DNA from: Nocardioides sp. J54
Lineage (GTDB): Bacteria; Actinomycetota; Actinomycetes; Propionibacteriales; Nocardioidaceae
Length of the DNA stretch: 59,415 bases
Reading direction: 5' to 3'
Assembly: GCF_000519005.1 (NCBI RefSeq)
Contig: NZ_JAER01000027.1
Location: 1 to 59,415 of the forward strand
The notes under the pieces were generated by a model, which did no database searches, was not told the origin of the DNA, and saw nothing but the letters and a program-made list of their open reading frames with translations. Shown here piece after piece: positions 1 to 7,857 of this stretch (positions are counted from its first letter, which is position 1; the number at the start of each line of letters is the position of its first letter). The position numbers and the translations under genes were made by a program.

Positions 1-130
1 CGCACCTGCCGCGCTCCCGAGCCGCCGCACGGACGCTCACCACGACACCGACTTCCGGGTCGTGATCGATGTCTTCGATCACGGTCTTCTCGATCCCGAA
101 CACTGCCCGCCATAGGCTGAGATCACGCAC
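1..130 (-). CDS. ISL3 family transposase, N-terminal fragment
   Basis: Only the first 43 codons are visible. The start is taken as GTG at 130, with an AGGAG box six bases upstream. The peptide begins MRDLSLWRAVFGIEKTVIED and continues to an ERGRC segment, the usual N-terminus of ISL3 transposases just before their Cys-rich zinc-binding motif. In intact family members a DDE catalytic core follows; here it lies beyond the window. The gene would move its own element by cut-and-paste transposition. Whether it is intact cannot be judged. Confidence 0.6.
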   Translation of the reverse strand, partial: MRDLSLWRAVFGIEKTVIEDIDHDPEVGVVVSVRAAARERGRC

Positions 131-242
131 GCCGTTCTCCTGCGCTTGGTTCCTGTTCCTCGACAGCTCAGAAACTTAGACAGGAAGCGGCGTGCGGCCT
201 CTCAAGACGACGAAACTCGCCCACACATCAGTCAGAAGAGCC
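1..242 (-). mobile_element. Left end of an ISL3-family insertion sequence (runs off the window)
   Basis: The first 242 bases look like one end of an insertion sequence. The terminal motif, read on the minus strand from 242, is GGCTCTTCTGAC, which resembles the GGCTCTTC-type inverted repeats of actinobacterial ISL3 elements. It is followed by about 110 bases of leader and then the start of a transposase that runs out of the window at position 1. The other inverted repeat and any target duplication lie outside, so the boundary at 242 rests on the terminal motif alone. Confidence 0.6.
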
Positions 243-270
243 CTGTGGACTGGGAAATCTCCCTCCACAG
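243..270. repeat. Perfect hairpin next to the insertion sequence end
   Basis: CTGTGGA (243-249) and TCCACAG (264-270) are perfect inverted copies, with a second inner pair GGGA/TCCC. The hairpin starts at the first base outside the predicted element end. It could be a terminator remnant or a structured target of the element; no T-run follows it. Confidence 0.5.
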
Positions 271-283
271 CCCGCCTTGAAGG

Positions 284-335
284 CCCGGTGGTTTCGAGGC
301 TCGGCGCCGGGGCGCCTCGCACCTCAACCACCGGG
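284..335. repeat. Palindromic intergenic repeat, arm B
   Basis: A copy of the intergenic repeat family also seen after sigA, panB and glnE. It is bounded by CCCGGTGGTTTCGAGG and CCTCAACCACCGGG, which pair, with a GGCGCCGGGGCGCC core. This is a single arm B without its partner arm A. Confidence 0.75.
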
Positions 336-369
336 AGTGCGGGCGCCCGGCGCGACCAACCCGAGCCAC

Positions 370-700
370 CTACGCGACCGCAGGCCGACGTGCGGACCCG
401 ACCACCCACCCAGCCTCCCCGTCGCTGCCTTTCGGCACTGTGACGGCTACGCGACCGAAGCCCGGCTGACACCGACCAGTCCACCTACGCACCGCAAGCC
501 ACCCGGCCGGACCCGACCATCCGCCGTACTTCCTCGTCGCTGCCTTTCGGGTCTGTGCCGGCTACGAGACCGCAGCTCGCCGGGACCACGCCCCGATCGC
601 CTACCCAACCGCAAGCCGACAGCCGGACCCGACCACCCACCCAGCCTTCTCGCCGCTGCGATTGAGAGCTGTGCCGGCTCACCAACCGCAGCCCATAAGC
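370..700. repeat. Three imperfect tandem repeats of about 115 bp
   Basis: Units begin near 370, 485 and 601, each starting CTAC-C-ACCGCA. Each then carries GGACCCGACCA and a CGTCGCTGCCTTTCGG-like segment; the third copy is most degenerate. The period is 115-116 bases. Open frames through it lack conserved sequence, so the block (243-710) is treated as non-coding. Confidence 0.65.
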
Positions 701-710
701 AGCCTCCCCG

Positions 711-1145
711 TCAGTCCTCCGCGCCCGGCTTCCGCTCGTGGCCGGGGCGGCCGTTGCTGCGGCGGTCCTCCTTCATCTCCGCCTCGTAGAGGTGGCGCTT
801 GCCCTCGACCAGGGCCTCGCGGGCCTCGCGGTCGAGGCGTTTGAAGGTGGCGTAGTAGCCGTCGTCGTACTCCTCGACGACCTGGAAGGTCCACCGGCCC
901 TGGAGGACGTTGCGGCCGACGAGCTCGCGGTCGATCTTGTCGGCGAGCTCGGCGTGGCCGGCCTCGCGCAGCTGCTCGACGCCCTTGCCGAGGGTGAGGT
1001 CGGCGGTGCCGCTGAGGCGGTGGAAGGTGTAGAGGTGGCCGCGGGCGATCTCGATCGCCTCCAGCGCCTCGGAGATGTTGCCGAGGGCCTCGACGGTCAG
1101 GTCGTCGACACCGTCGGGTCGGGTGTGGTCCTCATCGATCGCCAT
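711..1145 (-). CDS. Conserved hypothetical protein, 144 aa
   Basis: I do not recognise a named family with certainty. The protein is soluble, acidic and mostly helical, without signal peptide or membrane segment. The central part (about residues 20-110) has ISEALEAIEIARGHLYTFH and a GRWTFQVVEEYDDGYY stretch; the C-terminus is charged and probably disordered. The start is set at ATG 1145 (MAIDEDHTRPDG), because the upstream in-frame extension is Arg-rich and has no Shine-Dalgarno sequence. It lies downstream of the dehydrogenase-fold gene on the same strand with a 54-base gap, so the two may be co-transcribed. Confidence 0.7.
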   Translation of the reverse strand: MAIDEDHTRPDGVDDLTVEALGNISEALEAIEIARGHLYTFHRLSGTADLTLGKGVEQLREAGHAELADKIDRELVGRNVLQGRWTFQVVEEYDDGYYATFKRLDREAREALVEGKRHLYEAEMKEDRRSNGRPGHERKPGAED

Positions 1146-1199
1146 GGTCCGACGATGCCCGCGACGGGGGAGGAGCACACGGGTCCGCCCCCGTGCCGG

Positions 1200-2048
1200 T
1201 CAGAGGACGGCGCGGATCGCGTCGGCGAGACTGGTCGCCGGGCGACCGAGGAGGCCCTCGAGGTCGGCGGTGTCGACGTGCAGCTCTCCGCGGGCCAGGC
1301 CGAGGTCGCCGTCGGCGATGACGGCGGCGTACTGCTCGGGCAGGCCCGCGCCGACGAGCACCTTCGTCAGCTCCTCGGCCGGGACGTCGGTGTAGATGAC
1401 CGGGGTGCCGGTGACCTCGGTGACGGTGGCGGCGAGGTCGGTGAGGGTGAAGGCGGCGCCCCCGAGCTCGTAGACCTCCTTCGGCTCGTCGAGGAGCAGC
1501 GCGGCAGCGGCAGCCTCGGCGAAGTCGGCGCGGGTGGCGGCGCTGACCTTGCCGTCGCCGGCGCTGCCGAGGACGGTGCCGTGCTCGAGGTAGGTGGCGA
1601 GCTGGCCGGTGTAGTTCTCGAGGTACCAGCTGTTGCGCAGGAAGGTGTGCGGCAGGCCGGAGGCGGCGATCGCCTCCTCGGTCGCCCGGTGCTCGGCAGC
1701 AAGGACCAGCCTGCTGGTGTCGGCGTGCGGGATGCTCGTGTAGGCGAGCAGCTGCACGCCGGCGGCGACGGCCGCGTCGATGACGTTCAGGTGCTGTGCG
1801 GCGCGCTGGCCTACCTCGCTGCCGGAGACGAGCAGGACCTTCTCGGCGCCCTCGACGGCCGCGGCGACGGCCGCGGGGTCGTCGTAGTCGGCACGCCGCG
1901 CGGTGACGCCGAGGTCGGCCAGTGCGGCGAGGCGCTCCTCGTCACGACCGACGGCGACGACCTGGTCGGCGGGGACGCCCCGCGCGAGCAGGGACTCGAC
2001 GACGAGACGGCCGAGGTGGCCGGTGGCACCGGTGACGACGAGGGACAT
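1200..2048 (-). CDS. NAD(P)-binding NmrA/QOR2-like oxidoreductase
   Basis: A 282-residue atypical short-chain dehydrogenase of the NmrA / quinone oxidoreductase 2 (YtfG-like) group. The N-terminal TGATGHLG (residues 7-14) is the dinucleotide-binding glycine motif. VAVGRDEER follows beta strand 2, as in NADPH-preferring members. YLENYTGQL and GDGKVSAATRADFAEA match the substrate lobe of QOR2-like enzymes. The classical YxxxK catalytic pair is not evident, which is usual for this group. Family members reduce quinones or act as redox sensors; the substrate here is unknown. A GAAAGG ribosome site precedes the ATG. The downstream neighbour is an uncharacterised gene. Confidence 0.85.
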   Translation of the reverse strand: MSLVVTGATGHLGRLVVESLLARGVPADQVVAVGRDEERLAALADLGVTARRADYDDPAAVAAAVEGAEKVLLVSGSEVGQRAAQHLNVIDAAVAAGVQLLAYTSIPHADTSRLVLAAEHRATEEAIAASGLPHTFLRNSWYLENYTGQLATYLEHGTVLGSAGDGKVSAATRADFAEAAAAALLLDEPKEVYELGGAAFTLTDLAATVTEVTGTPVIYTDVPAEELTKVLVGAGLPEQYAAVIADGDLGLARGELHVDTADLEGLLGRPATSLADAIRAVL

Positions 2049-2115
2049 GGGGAGACCTTTCAGCAGGACGTGGTTGACAGCCGGTTGAACCGGCGAGGGT
2101 GGTGGTTGCTTCCCG

Positions 2116-3009
2116 TCAGGGGCGGGCGGTCGCCGTACGACGGGCGGCCTCGGAGTCCGGCGAGTGCCGGTGCGCGAGCGCCATGAGGAGGTCGGAGAGG
2201 CGTGGGGCCGCGACGTTGAACGCCGCGTAGAACGTGCCGAACGCGCCGTCGACGGTGATCGGACGGTCCTCCAGCGCCCGCACCACGCGCTCCGCGCAGT
2301 GCTCGGCCGACTCGCCCCGGCCCTCGTAGGCCGCGGTCGGGCCGATCATCGGCGTGCGCACGATCGCGACGCGCATGTTGGTGCAGGTGACGTTGTCGAA
2401 GAACGCCTCCCGGCCCAGGATCCGGCCGAACACCTCGAGCGCGGTCTTGGAGGCGATGTAGGGGGCGAACTTCGGCGCGCGGATCTGGTTGCCCCACGTG
2501 ACGATGTTGACCACGTGGCCGAACCGCTGCGCACGCATCGCCGGCAGCAGCCCCATCGTCAGCCGCACCGGGCCGAAGTAGTTGACCGCCATCATCCGGT
2601 CGAAGTCGTGCAGCCGCCCGTGCGTCAGCTCCAGCGAGCGCCGGATCGAGTGCCCGGCGTTGTTGACGACGTAGTCGACCGTGCCGTGCTCGGCGAGGAG
2701 TCGCTCCACCAGCGCGTCGACGGAGTCGGGGTCCGTCATGTCCACGACGTACGACGACGCCTCGCCGCCCTCGTCGCGGATCTCCTGCTGCACCCGGGCC
2801 AGCTCCGCCTCCCGCCGCGCGGCCAGGAGCACGTGCGCGCCCCTCCGCGCGGCGGCGCGGGCAGTGGCCTCGCCGATGCCCGAACTGGCGCCGGTGACCA
2901 GCACGGTGCGCCCGGCGAGCGGGCCGGGGCTGCCGCTGACGGCGCGGGCGACGCGCGCGAGCCGGGCCCGTGGGGACTGGAGCAGCGGGGTGCTGAGCAG
3001 GCTGGTCAT
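2116..3009 (-). CDS. Short-chain dehydrogenase/reductase
   Basis: A 297-residue classical SDR. The cofactor motif TGASSGIGEA lies around residue 39, NNAG near 117, and a Ser/YIASK-type active site near 175-190 (APYIASKTALEVFG). The N-terminal extension of about 30 residues before the Rossmann fold, and the C-terminal tail ending in LMALAHRHSP, recall lipid- or fatty-acyl-modifying SDRs, but the substrate cannot be read. The start is ATG 3009 (MTSLLSTPLL); the frame remains open upstream but overlaps the divergent GPP34 gene. It is divergent from GPP34 with a 54-base gap. Confidence 0.88.
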   Translation of the reverse strand: MTSLLSTPLLQSPRARLARVARAVSGSPGPLAGRTVLVTGASSGIGEATARAAARRGAHVLLAARREAELARVQQEIRDEGGEASSYVVDMTDPDSVDALVERLLAEHGTVDYVVNNAGHSIRRSLELTHGRLHDFDRMMAVNYFGPVRLTMGLLPAMRAQRFGHVVNIVTWGNQIRAPKFAPYIASKTALEVFGRILGREAFFDNVTCTNMRVAIVRTPMIGPTAAYEGRGESAEHCAERVVRALEDRPITVDGAFGTFYAAFNVAAPRLSDLLMALAHRHSPDSEAARRTATARP

Positions 3010-3051
3010 CGACGCGATGATCGCACGCCCACGAGCCCGGGGGAGCAGCCG

Positions 3052-3057
3052 TAGGGT
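3052..3057 (+). promoter_or_regulatory. -10 box TAGGGT, leaderless start of the GPP34 gene
   Basis: TAGGGT lies 6 bases before the ATG, so transcription should begin at or next to the start codon. No Shine-Dalgarno sequence is present. Confidence 0.55.
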
Positions 3058-3063
3058 CCTGCC

Positions 3064-3747
3064 ATGAGCCTTGCGACGGACCTCGTGCTCCTCACCACCG
3101 ACCCGGCCACGGGCCGCAGCATGTTCGGCTCGAACGAGACCGGCCCGGTCCTGGGCGGGGCGCTGCTGGTGGACCTCGTGCTGGCGGAGCGGGTCGAGGT
3201 CGACGGCCCGCCCAGGCGGGCGCGGGTGCGCCTCGTGACCGGCCGCCCGGTCGGCTCCGCGCCGCACGACCGTGCCCTCGCCCTGGTGCGCCCCGGCAAG
3301 GAGCCGCGGGCGTCGTCGCTGGTGCCGAGGCTCGGCAAGGGGGCCAGGGCTGGGCTGCTCGACCAGCTCCGCGCCGAGGAGGCGCTCGCCCCGCGGACGG
3401 AGCGGGCCCTGGGGATCTTCCCCGTGACACGGCACGACGTCGTTGACGTCGCCCGGCGGGAGCGGGTCCTGGCCGCGGTGCGAGCCGTGCTGCTCGGTCA
3501 CGTCGGGCCCGACGAGGTGACCGGTCCGCTGGTCGGCCTCCTCCACGCCGGCGGGGTGGTCAAGCGGCTGGTGGCGCAGCCCGAGCGCCGCGGCGCGGTG
3601 CGCCGCGCGAAGGAGGTCGCGAAGGGCGACTGGGCAGGCTCGGCGGCCAGGGCGGCCGTGGTCGCGGCGAGCCAGGCGGCCACGGCCGCCGTCAGCGCCG
3701 CGGTGGCGGTGTCGGTCACGAGCGACGGCGGCGCGCCCGGCGCCTGA
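3064..3747 (+). CDS. GPP34 (GOLPH3/Vps74-like) family protein
   Basis: A 227-residue bacterial member of the GPP34 family. The N-terminal LVLLTTDPATGRSMFGSN and the LGGALLVDLVLAERVEV helix are diagnostic. In eukaryotes the family binds phosphatidylinositol-4-phosphate and retains Golgi glycosyltransferases; actinobacteria often carry copies of unknown role. The middle (about 60-130) is helical and basic. The C-terminal 30 residues are Ala/Val-rich (VAASQAATAAVSAAVAVS) and could be amphipathic or insert in a membrane. A leaderless promoter box sits directly upstream. It stands alone between a divergent SDR and a convergent lipoprotein gene. Confidence 0.88.
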   Translation: MSLATDLVLLTTDPATGRSMFGSNETGPVLGGALLVDLVLAERVEVDGPPRRARVRLVTGRPVGSAPHDRALALVRPGKEPRASSLVPRLGKGARAGLLDQLRAEEALAPRTERALGIFPVTRHDVVDVARRERVLAAVRAVLLGHVGPDEVTGPLVGLLHAGGVVKRLVAQPERRGAVRRAKEVAKGDWAGSAARAAVVAASQAATAAVSAAVAVSVTSDGGAPGA

Positions 3748-3763
3748 CCCGCCAGGGCGCCGG

Positions 3764-4781
3764 TCAGTACCACGGACCGCGCACGGGCTCCTCCACCTTC
3801 AGGTCGCACAGGCCGGACGTGCCGGTGACGGTGCCGACGGTCAGGTCGTAGGTCGCCCACGGGCCGTCCGCACCGTGCTGGACGCACACGCTGATGGTGT
3901 GGACGGCGTCCTCCTGCCACGAGTGCCGCTGGCAGCCCGCGACCTGGTTGCCCGGGCTCAGGACGCCGCGCTCGCGCAGCTGCCGCGTCGGCGGGACCCG
4001 CTTGCAGGAGCTCGCATCGTCGAGGACCTCGGAGGAGAGCGCGAGCAGGTCCCGTCGTACCTCCCGCAGGCTGCCGGCCGGTGGCGGGTCGAAGGAGCAG
4101 TGACCGGAGTCGCCGAGGGAGGCGATGCCGCCGGGGCGGGTGGAGTCCCAGGTCATCCACGGTCCGGTCGGGACCGACTGGACGCACAACCGGAACGACG
4201 AGCGGTCCGCGCCGGGCTGGTAGTCGATGCGCTCCGAGCTCGTCCAGACCTCCAGCTCCTCGAGCCGCTCGGCGTCCAGGGTCGCCGGGTAGGCGCCGGT
4301 CGCGGCGCGCTCCTGCCCGGCCGCATCGGCGAGGCTGTCCAGGTCCTCGATGACCAGGGTGCTGCGGTCGTCGAGCACCTGCGCGTAGGCCTCGGGGATC
4401 GTGCGCAGCACCTTCTCGCCGCGCACGACGTCGGGCAGCCCGAACTCGGGCCACTTCAGGACCGCCCCGGCCTGCTCGACGCCGCACTCGGTGCCGAACC
4501 CGTAGACGTAGGCGCCCTGGCGGCGCTCGACCGTCAGCCGGGCGCCGTGCTCGCCCGTCAGGCACTCCTCGTCGCCGGGCCTCGATCCGGCGCTCATCCT
4601 CGCGCAGCTCGTCGTTCACCTCGGCGAACATCCGCGACCACGAGTCCTCGCGGGAGGACACCTGCGCCGCCCGCGGCGAGTCGCCGTCACCGTCGTCGCC
4701 GTCGTCGTCGGTGCCGCTGCACGCGGCCAGGGCGGGGAGGAGCAGGGGGAGCAGGGCCGCAGGGGCCAGCAGTCGACGCAC
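3764..4781 (-). pseudogene. Secreted lipoprotein gene with an apparent frameshift
   Basis: Two reading frames together make one protein. Frame 1 starts at GTG 4781 (AGGAAG ribosome site) and encodes a lipoprotein signal, LLPALAACSG, an Asp-rich linker, and a helix ending NDELREDERRIEAR. Frame 2, open from about 4597 to the stop at 3764, supplies a 270-residue exported-type domain. It has paired Cys and two internal repeats, LCVQSVPTGPWMTWD and VCVQHGADGPWATYD. The second frame lacks its own signal and has no clear ribosome site. The switch lies near 4560-4600, where a shift of one base joins them. It may be a real mutation, a sequencing error, or two genes. Function is unknown. Confidence 0.6.
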
Positions 4782-4800
4782 GGCGCACTTCCTACCCCAG

Positions 4801-4806
4801 TAGCCT
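4801..4806 (+). promoter_or_regulatory. -10 box TAGCCT, leaderless start of the Nif3 operon
   Basis: TAGCCT ends 7 bases before the ATG at 4814. It should drive the three overlapping genes that follow as one leaderless transcript. Confidence 0.55.
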
Positions 4807-4813
4807 GACGGCC

Positions 4814-5935
4814 ATGCCCGCACTCAAGGACGTCGTCGACCTCGTCCACGGTTGGTACCCACCCGCGACCGCCGACTCCTGGGATGCCGTCGGCCTGGTC
4901 CTGGGGGACCCGGAGCAGCAGGTGAAGAAGGTGCTCCTCGCCGTCGACCCCTCCCCGGCGGTCGCCGAGCAGGCGGCGGACTGGAAGGCCGACCTGCTCG
5001 TGGTCCACCACCCGCTCTTCCTCAAGCCGGTCCACGGTTTCGCCGCCACCACGCCCAAGGGACGCACCTTTCACACGCTGGCGAAGGCCGGGTGCGCGCT
5101 GCTCACCGCGCACACCAACGCCGACCAGGCGGTCGGTGGCGTGTCCGAGGCGCTCGCCCACGCGGTCGGGCTCGCCGACCTCGAGCCGATCGTCCCCGCT
5201 CCGTCGGGCCCGCGCGACAAGCTGACGATCTTCGTCCCCGCCGACGCCGCCGCCCCGGTGCGCGCCGCGATCGCCGAGGCCGGCGCCGGGCGGATCGGCG
5301 CCTACGACTTCGCCTCCTTCACCAGCGCCCCGGGCGAGGGTCGCTTCCGCCCGCTCGACGGCGCGGAGCCCATGGTCGGCACCGTCGGTCAGCTCGAGAC
5401 CGTGGAGGAGGTCCGCATCGAGGTCGTGCTCGACCGCTCGCTGCGCAGCGCCGTCGTCCGCGCGATGCTCGCCGCGCACCCCTACGAGGAGCCGGCCTAC
5501 GACGTCACCGAGGTCGCCGACGCCGGGCTCGCGCCCACCGGCACCGGACGGATCGGCACCCTGCCGCAGGTCACCCTGCGCGAGTTCGCCGAGCACGTCG
5601 CCGCCGTCCTGCCGCTGACCTCCCACGGCGTCCGCGTCGCGGGAGACCCGGAGCGCCCGGTACGACGCGTCGCGGTCTGCGGCGGCGCCGGGGACTTCCT
5701 GCTCGACCGGGTCGCGGGCCTCGGCGTGGACGCCTACCTGACCAGCGACCTGCGGCACCACCCCGCCGCGGAGTTCGTCGAGAAGGGCGGTCCTGCGCTC
5801 GTCGACGTCGCCCACTGGGCCGCCGAGTCGACCTGGCTCCCGGTGCTGCGGGACCGGCTCGGCGAGGCGCTCGGCGACGCGCTCGAGACCCGGGTGAGCG
5901 ACATCGTCACCGATCCTTGGACAATGCACCTGTGA
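4814..5935 (+). CDS. Nif3-like dinuclear metal centre hexameric protein
   Basis: A 373-residue Nif3/YqfO (GTP cyclohydrolase 1 type 2 homologue) protein. Metal-ligand motifs are visible: VVHHPLF near residue 60, TAHTNAD near 98, and DVAHWAAE near 338, as in the family's dimetal site. A central insertion (about 135-240), with AHPYEEPAYDV, is the extra PII-like domain of the long form. Reported members are toroid-forming hydrolases of uncertain substrate. It is the first gene of an operon and its stop overlaps the next GTG (GTGA). The same order, Nif3, zinc-ribbon, RNase H/phosphatase, is found in mycobacteria. Confidence 0.9.
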   Translation: MPALKDVVDLVHGWYPPATADSWDAVGLVLGDPEQQVKKVLLAVDPSPAVAEQAADWKADLLVVHHPLFLKPVHGFAATTPKGRTFHTLAKAGCALLTAHTNADQAVGGVSEALAHAVGLADLEPIVPAPSGPRDKLTIFVPADAAAPVRAAIAEAGAGRIGAYDFASFTSAPGEGRFRPLDGAEPMVGTVGQLETVEEVRIEVVLDRSLRSAVVRAMLAAHPYEEPAYDVTEVADAGLAPTGTGRIGTLPQVTLREFAEHVAAVLPLTSHGVRVAGDPERPVRRVAVCGGAGDFLLDRVAGLGVDAYLTSDLRHHPAAEFVEKGGPALVDVAHWAAESTWLPVLRDRLGEALGDALETRVSDIVTDPWTMHL

Positions 5936-6675
5936 ACGCCGACCCCGCCGCCCAGCTCCGCCTGCTCGACCTCCAGGCCCTCGACGCCCAGGTCGACCAG
6001 CTCAGGCACGTGCGGGCCAACCCGCCGCAGGCCGCCGAGATCAAGGACCTGCTCGGCAAGCGCGCCGACGTGGACGGCCGGCTGCGCGACCAGCGCATCG
6101 TCGTCGACGACCTCGCGCTGGCCCAGGCCAAGGCCGACGCCGACGTCGAGCAGGTCAAGGCACGTCGTACCCGCGACCGCGAGCGGATGGACTCCGGTGC
6201 GATCGCCGACCCCAAGGCGCTGGAGCGGATGCAGCAGGAGCTGCAGTCGCTGGAGCGGCGCATCGCGACCCTCGAGGACGAGGAGCTCGAGGTGATGGAG
6301 CAGCTCGAGGAGGCGCAGTCCGCGCTGGCCGAGCTGACCTCCGCCATCGACGAGCTCGACGCCCGGCTCGGCGAGCTCGCCACCGCCCGCGACGAGAAGG
6401 CGGCCGAGCTCGACGCCCAGATCGCCGAGGTGTCCGCCGGCCGCGCCGCGATCGTCGCCGACATCCCCGACGACCTGCTCGCGCTCTACGAGAAGCTGCG
6501 CGCCAGCAAGGGTGGCGTCGCCGTCGGTGCGCTGCGCGCCCGCCAGTGCGGCGGCTGCCAGCTCGCCCTCGACGCCGGTGAGCTCGCGGAGATCCGCGCC
6601 ACCCCGGCCGACCGCGTGGTGCGCCACGAGGAGTGCCAGCGGATCCTCGTCCGGACGCCGGAGAGCGGCCTCTGA
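5932..6675 (+). CDS. Zinc-ribbon domain protein with long coiled coil
   Basis: A 247-residue protein of the C4-type zinc-ribbon (formerly DUF164) family. Residues 1-180 form a long heptad-rich coiled coil (LERMQQELQSLERRIATLED). The C-terminal part carries the zinc ribbon: CGGCQL near 204 and a later single Cys in HEECQRIL, giving four Cys. The fold suggests a nucleic-acid- or protein-binding adaptor; no enzymatic residues are seen. Start GTG 5932 overlaps the Nif3 stop, and its own stop overlaps the next start (TGATG), so the three genes are translationally coupled. The role is inferred only from the conserved pairing with RNase H. Confidence 0.88.
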   Translation: MNADPAAQLRLLDLQALDAQVDQLRHVRANPPQAAEIKDLLGKRADVDGRLRDQRIVVDDLALAQAKADADVEQVKARRTRDRERMDSGAIADPKALERMQQELQSLERRIATLEDEELEVMEQLEEAQSALAELTSAIDELDARLGELATARDEKAAELDAQIAEVSAGRAAIVADIPDDLLALYEKLRASKGGVAVGALRARQCGGCQLALDAGELAEIRATPADRVVRHEECQRILVRTPESGL

Positions 6676-7838
6676 TGGTGTCCCCGCAGCGGGTCGTCGT
6701 CGAGGCCGACGGCGGCTCCCGCGGCAACCCGGGGCCGGCCGCCTACGGCGCCGTGCTGCGCGACGCCGACACCGGGGCCGTCCTCGCCGAGGACGCCCGC
6801 ACCATCGGCGTGGCGACCAACAACGTCGCGGAGTACTCCGGCCTCGTCGCCGGGCTCTCCCTCGCCCGCGACCACGCGCCCGGCGCCACGGTCGAGGTGC
6901 GGATGGACTCCAAGCTCGTCGTCGAGCAGATGTCGGGCCGCTGGAAGATCAAGCACGCCGACATGAAGGTGCTCGCGGCCGAGGCCGCCGCCATCGCACC
7001 GGCCGGTACGACGTACACCTGGGTCCCGCGCGCCGACAACAGCCACGCCGACCGGCTGGCCAACGAGGCGCTCGACGGCCTGCGCGAGGGCGTGAGCGTC
7101 CCCGGTGACGGCCTGCCTGACGCCCCGGACTCCGCCGCCGAGGAGGCGTCCTCGCCGTCCAGCGGACCCGGCGAGCCGACGACCATCGTGCTGGTCCGCC
7201 ACGGCGTCACCGCCCACACCACCGGCCGCCGCTTCTCCGGCGGCCTCGGCGGCGACAACCCGCCGCTGTCGGAGGAGGGCCGTGCCCAGGCCGCCGAGGT
7301 GGCCGCGTGGCTGAAGGAGCTCAAGGAGAGCATCGACGTCGTCGTGGCCTCGCCCGTGCGTCGTACCCGCGAGACGGCCGAGATCGTCGCCGGCGCGCTC
7401 GGCCTGCCCGTCGAGGAGGAGCCGGCGTTCGCCGAGATGGAGTTCGGCGAGTGGGACGGCCTCACCTTCACCGAGGTCGCCGAGCGCGACAAGGAGCGGA
7501 TGGAGGCGTGGTTCGCCGACATGTCCTACCCGCCGCCGGGTGGTGAGTCCTTCGTCCAGGTCCGCGAGCGGGTCCTCGCCGGCCTCGCGCGGTTGCTGGA
7601 GACCCACGCCGGGCGCACCGTCGTCGTGGTCAGCCACGTCACGCCGATCAAGACCCTCGTCGCCCATGCGATGGAGGCCCCGCTCGACTCGGTCTTCCGC
7701 CTCGAGCTCGCCCCGGCCGCGGTGTCGGTGATCTCGTTCTGGCCGGACCCGAGGACGGGGGAGAAGAAGGGCTCGCTGCGGTTCTTCAACGCCCTGGCAC
7801 CCGGGCGGCGGACGCTGCGCGACACCGGGCGCTGGTAG
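6675..7838 (+). CDS. Bifunctional RNase HI / acid phosphatase
   Basis: A 387-residue fusion like mycobacterial Rv2228c. Residues 1-135 form an RNase H fold: EADGGSRGNPGPAAYG carries the first acidic residue, NVAEYSGL the second, and VRMDSKLV the third, with a terminal Asp in VPRADNSHADRLANEA. It cleaves RNA in RNA/DNA hybrids. A linker of about 35 residues leads to a histidine phosphatase (CobC / phosphoglycerate mutase) domain with LVRHGVTAHTTGRRFSG (catalytic His) and VVSHVTPIK (second His). The phosphatase half could dephosphorylate alpha-ribazole phosphate, which fits the nearby cobU, cobS and cobT. Start ATG 6675 overlaps the previous stop. Confidence 0.92.
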   Translation: MVSPQRVVVEADGGSRGNPGPAAYGAVLRDADTGAVLAEDARTIGVATNNVAEYSGLVAGLSLARDHAPGATVEVRMDSKLVVEQMSGRWKIKHADMKVLAAEAAAIAPAGTTYTWVPRADNSHADRLANEALDGLREGVSVPGDGLPDAPDSAAEEASSPSSGPGEPTTIVLVRHGVTAHTTGRRFSGGLGGDNPPLSEEGRAQAAEVAAWLKELKESIDVVVASPVRRTRETAEIVAGALGLPVEEEPAFAEMEFGEWDGLTFTEVAERDKERMEAWFADMSYPPPGGESFVQVRERVLAGLARLLETHAGRTVVVVSHVTPIKTLVAHAMEAPLDSVFRLELAPAAVSVISFWPDPRTGEKKGSLRFFNALAPGRRTLRDTGRW

Positions 7839-7857
7839 AGCCCTCGCCCCCACCAGC

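Noticed and set aside
277..789. A 170-codon frame across the 115-bp repeats
   Set aside because: It is Pro/Arg-rich without conserved motifs, overlaps the 711-1145 gene and follows the repeat period; no ribosome site.
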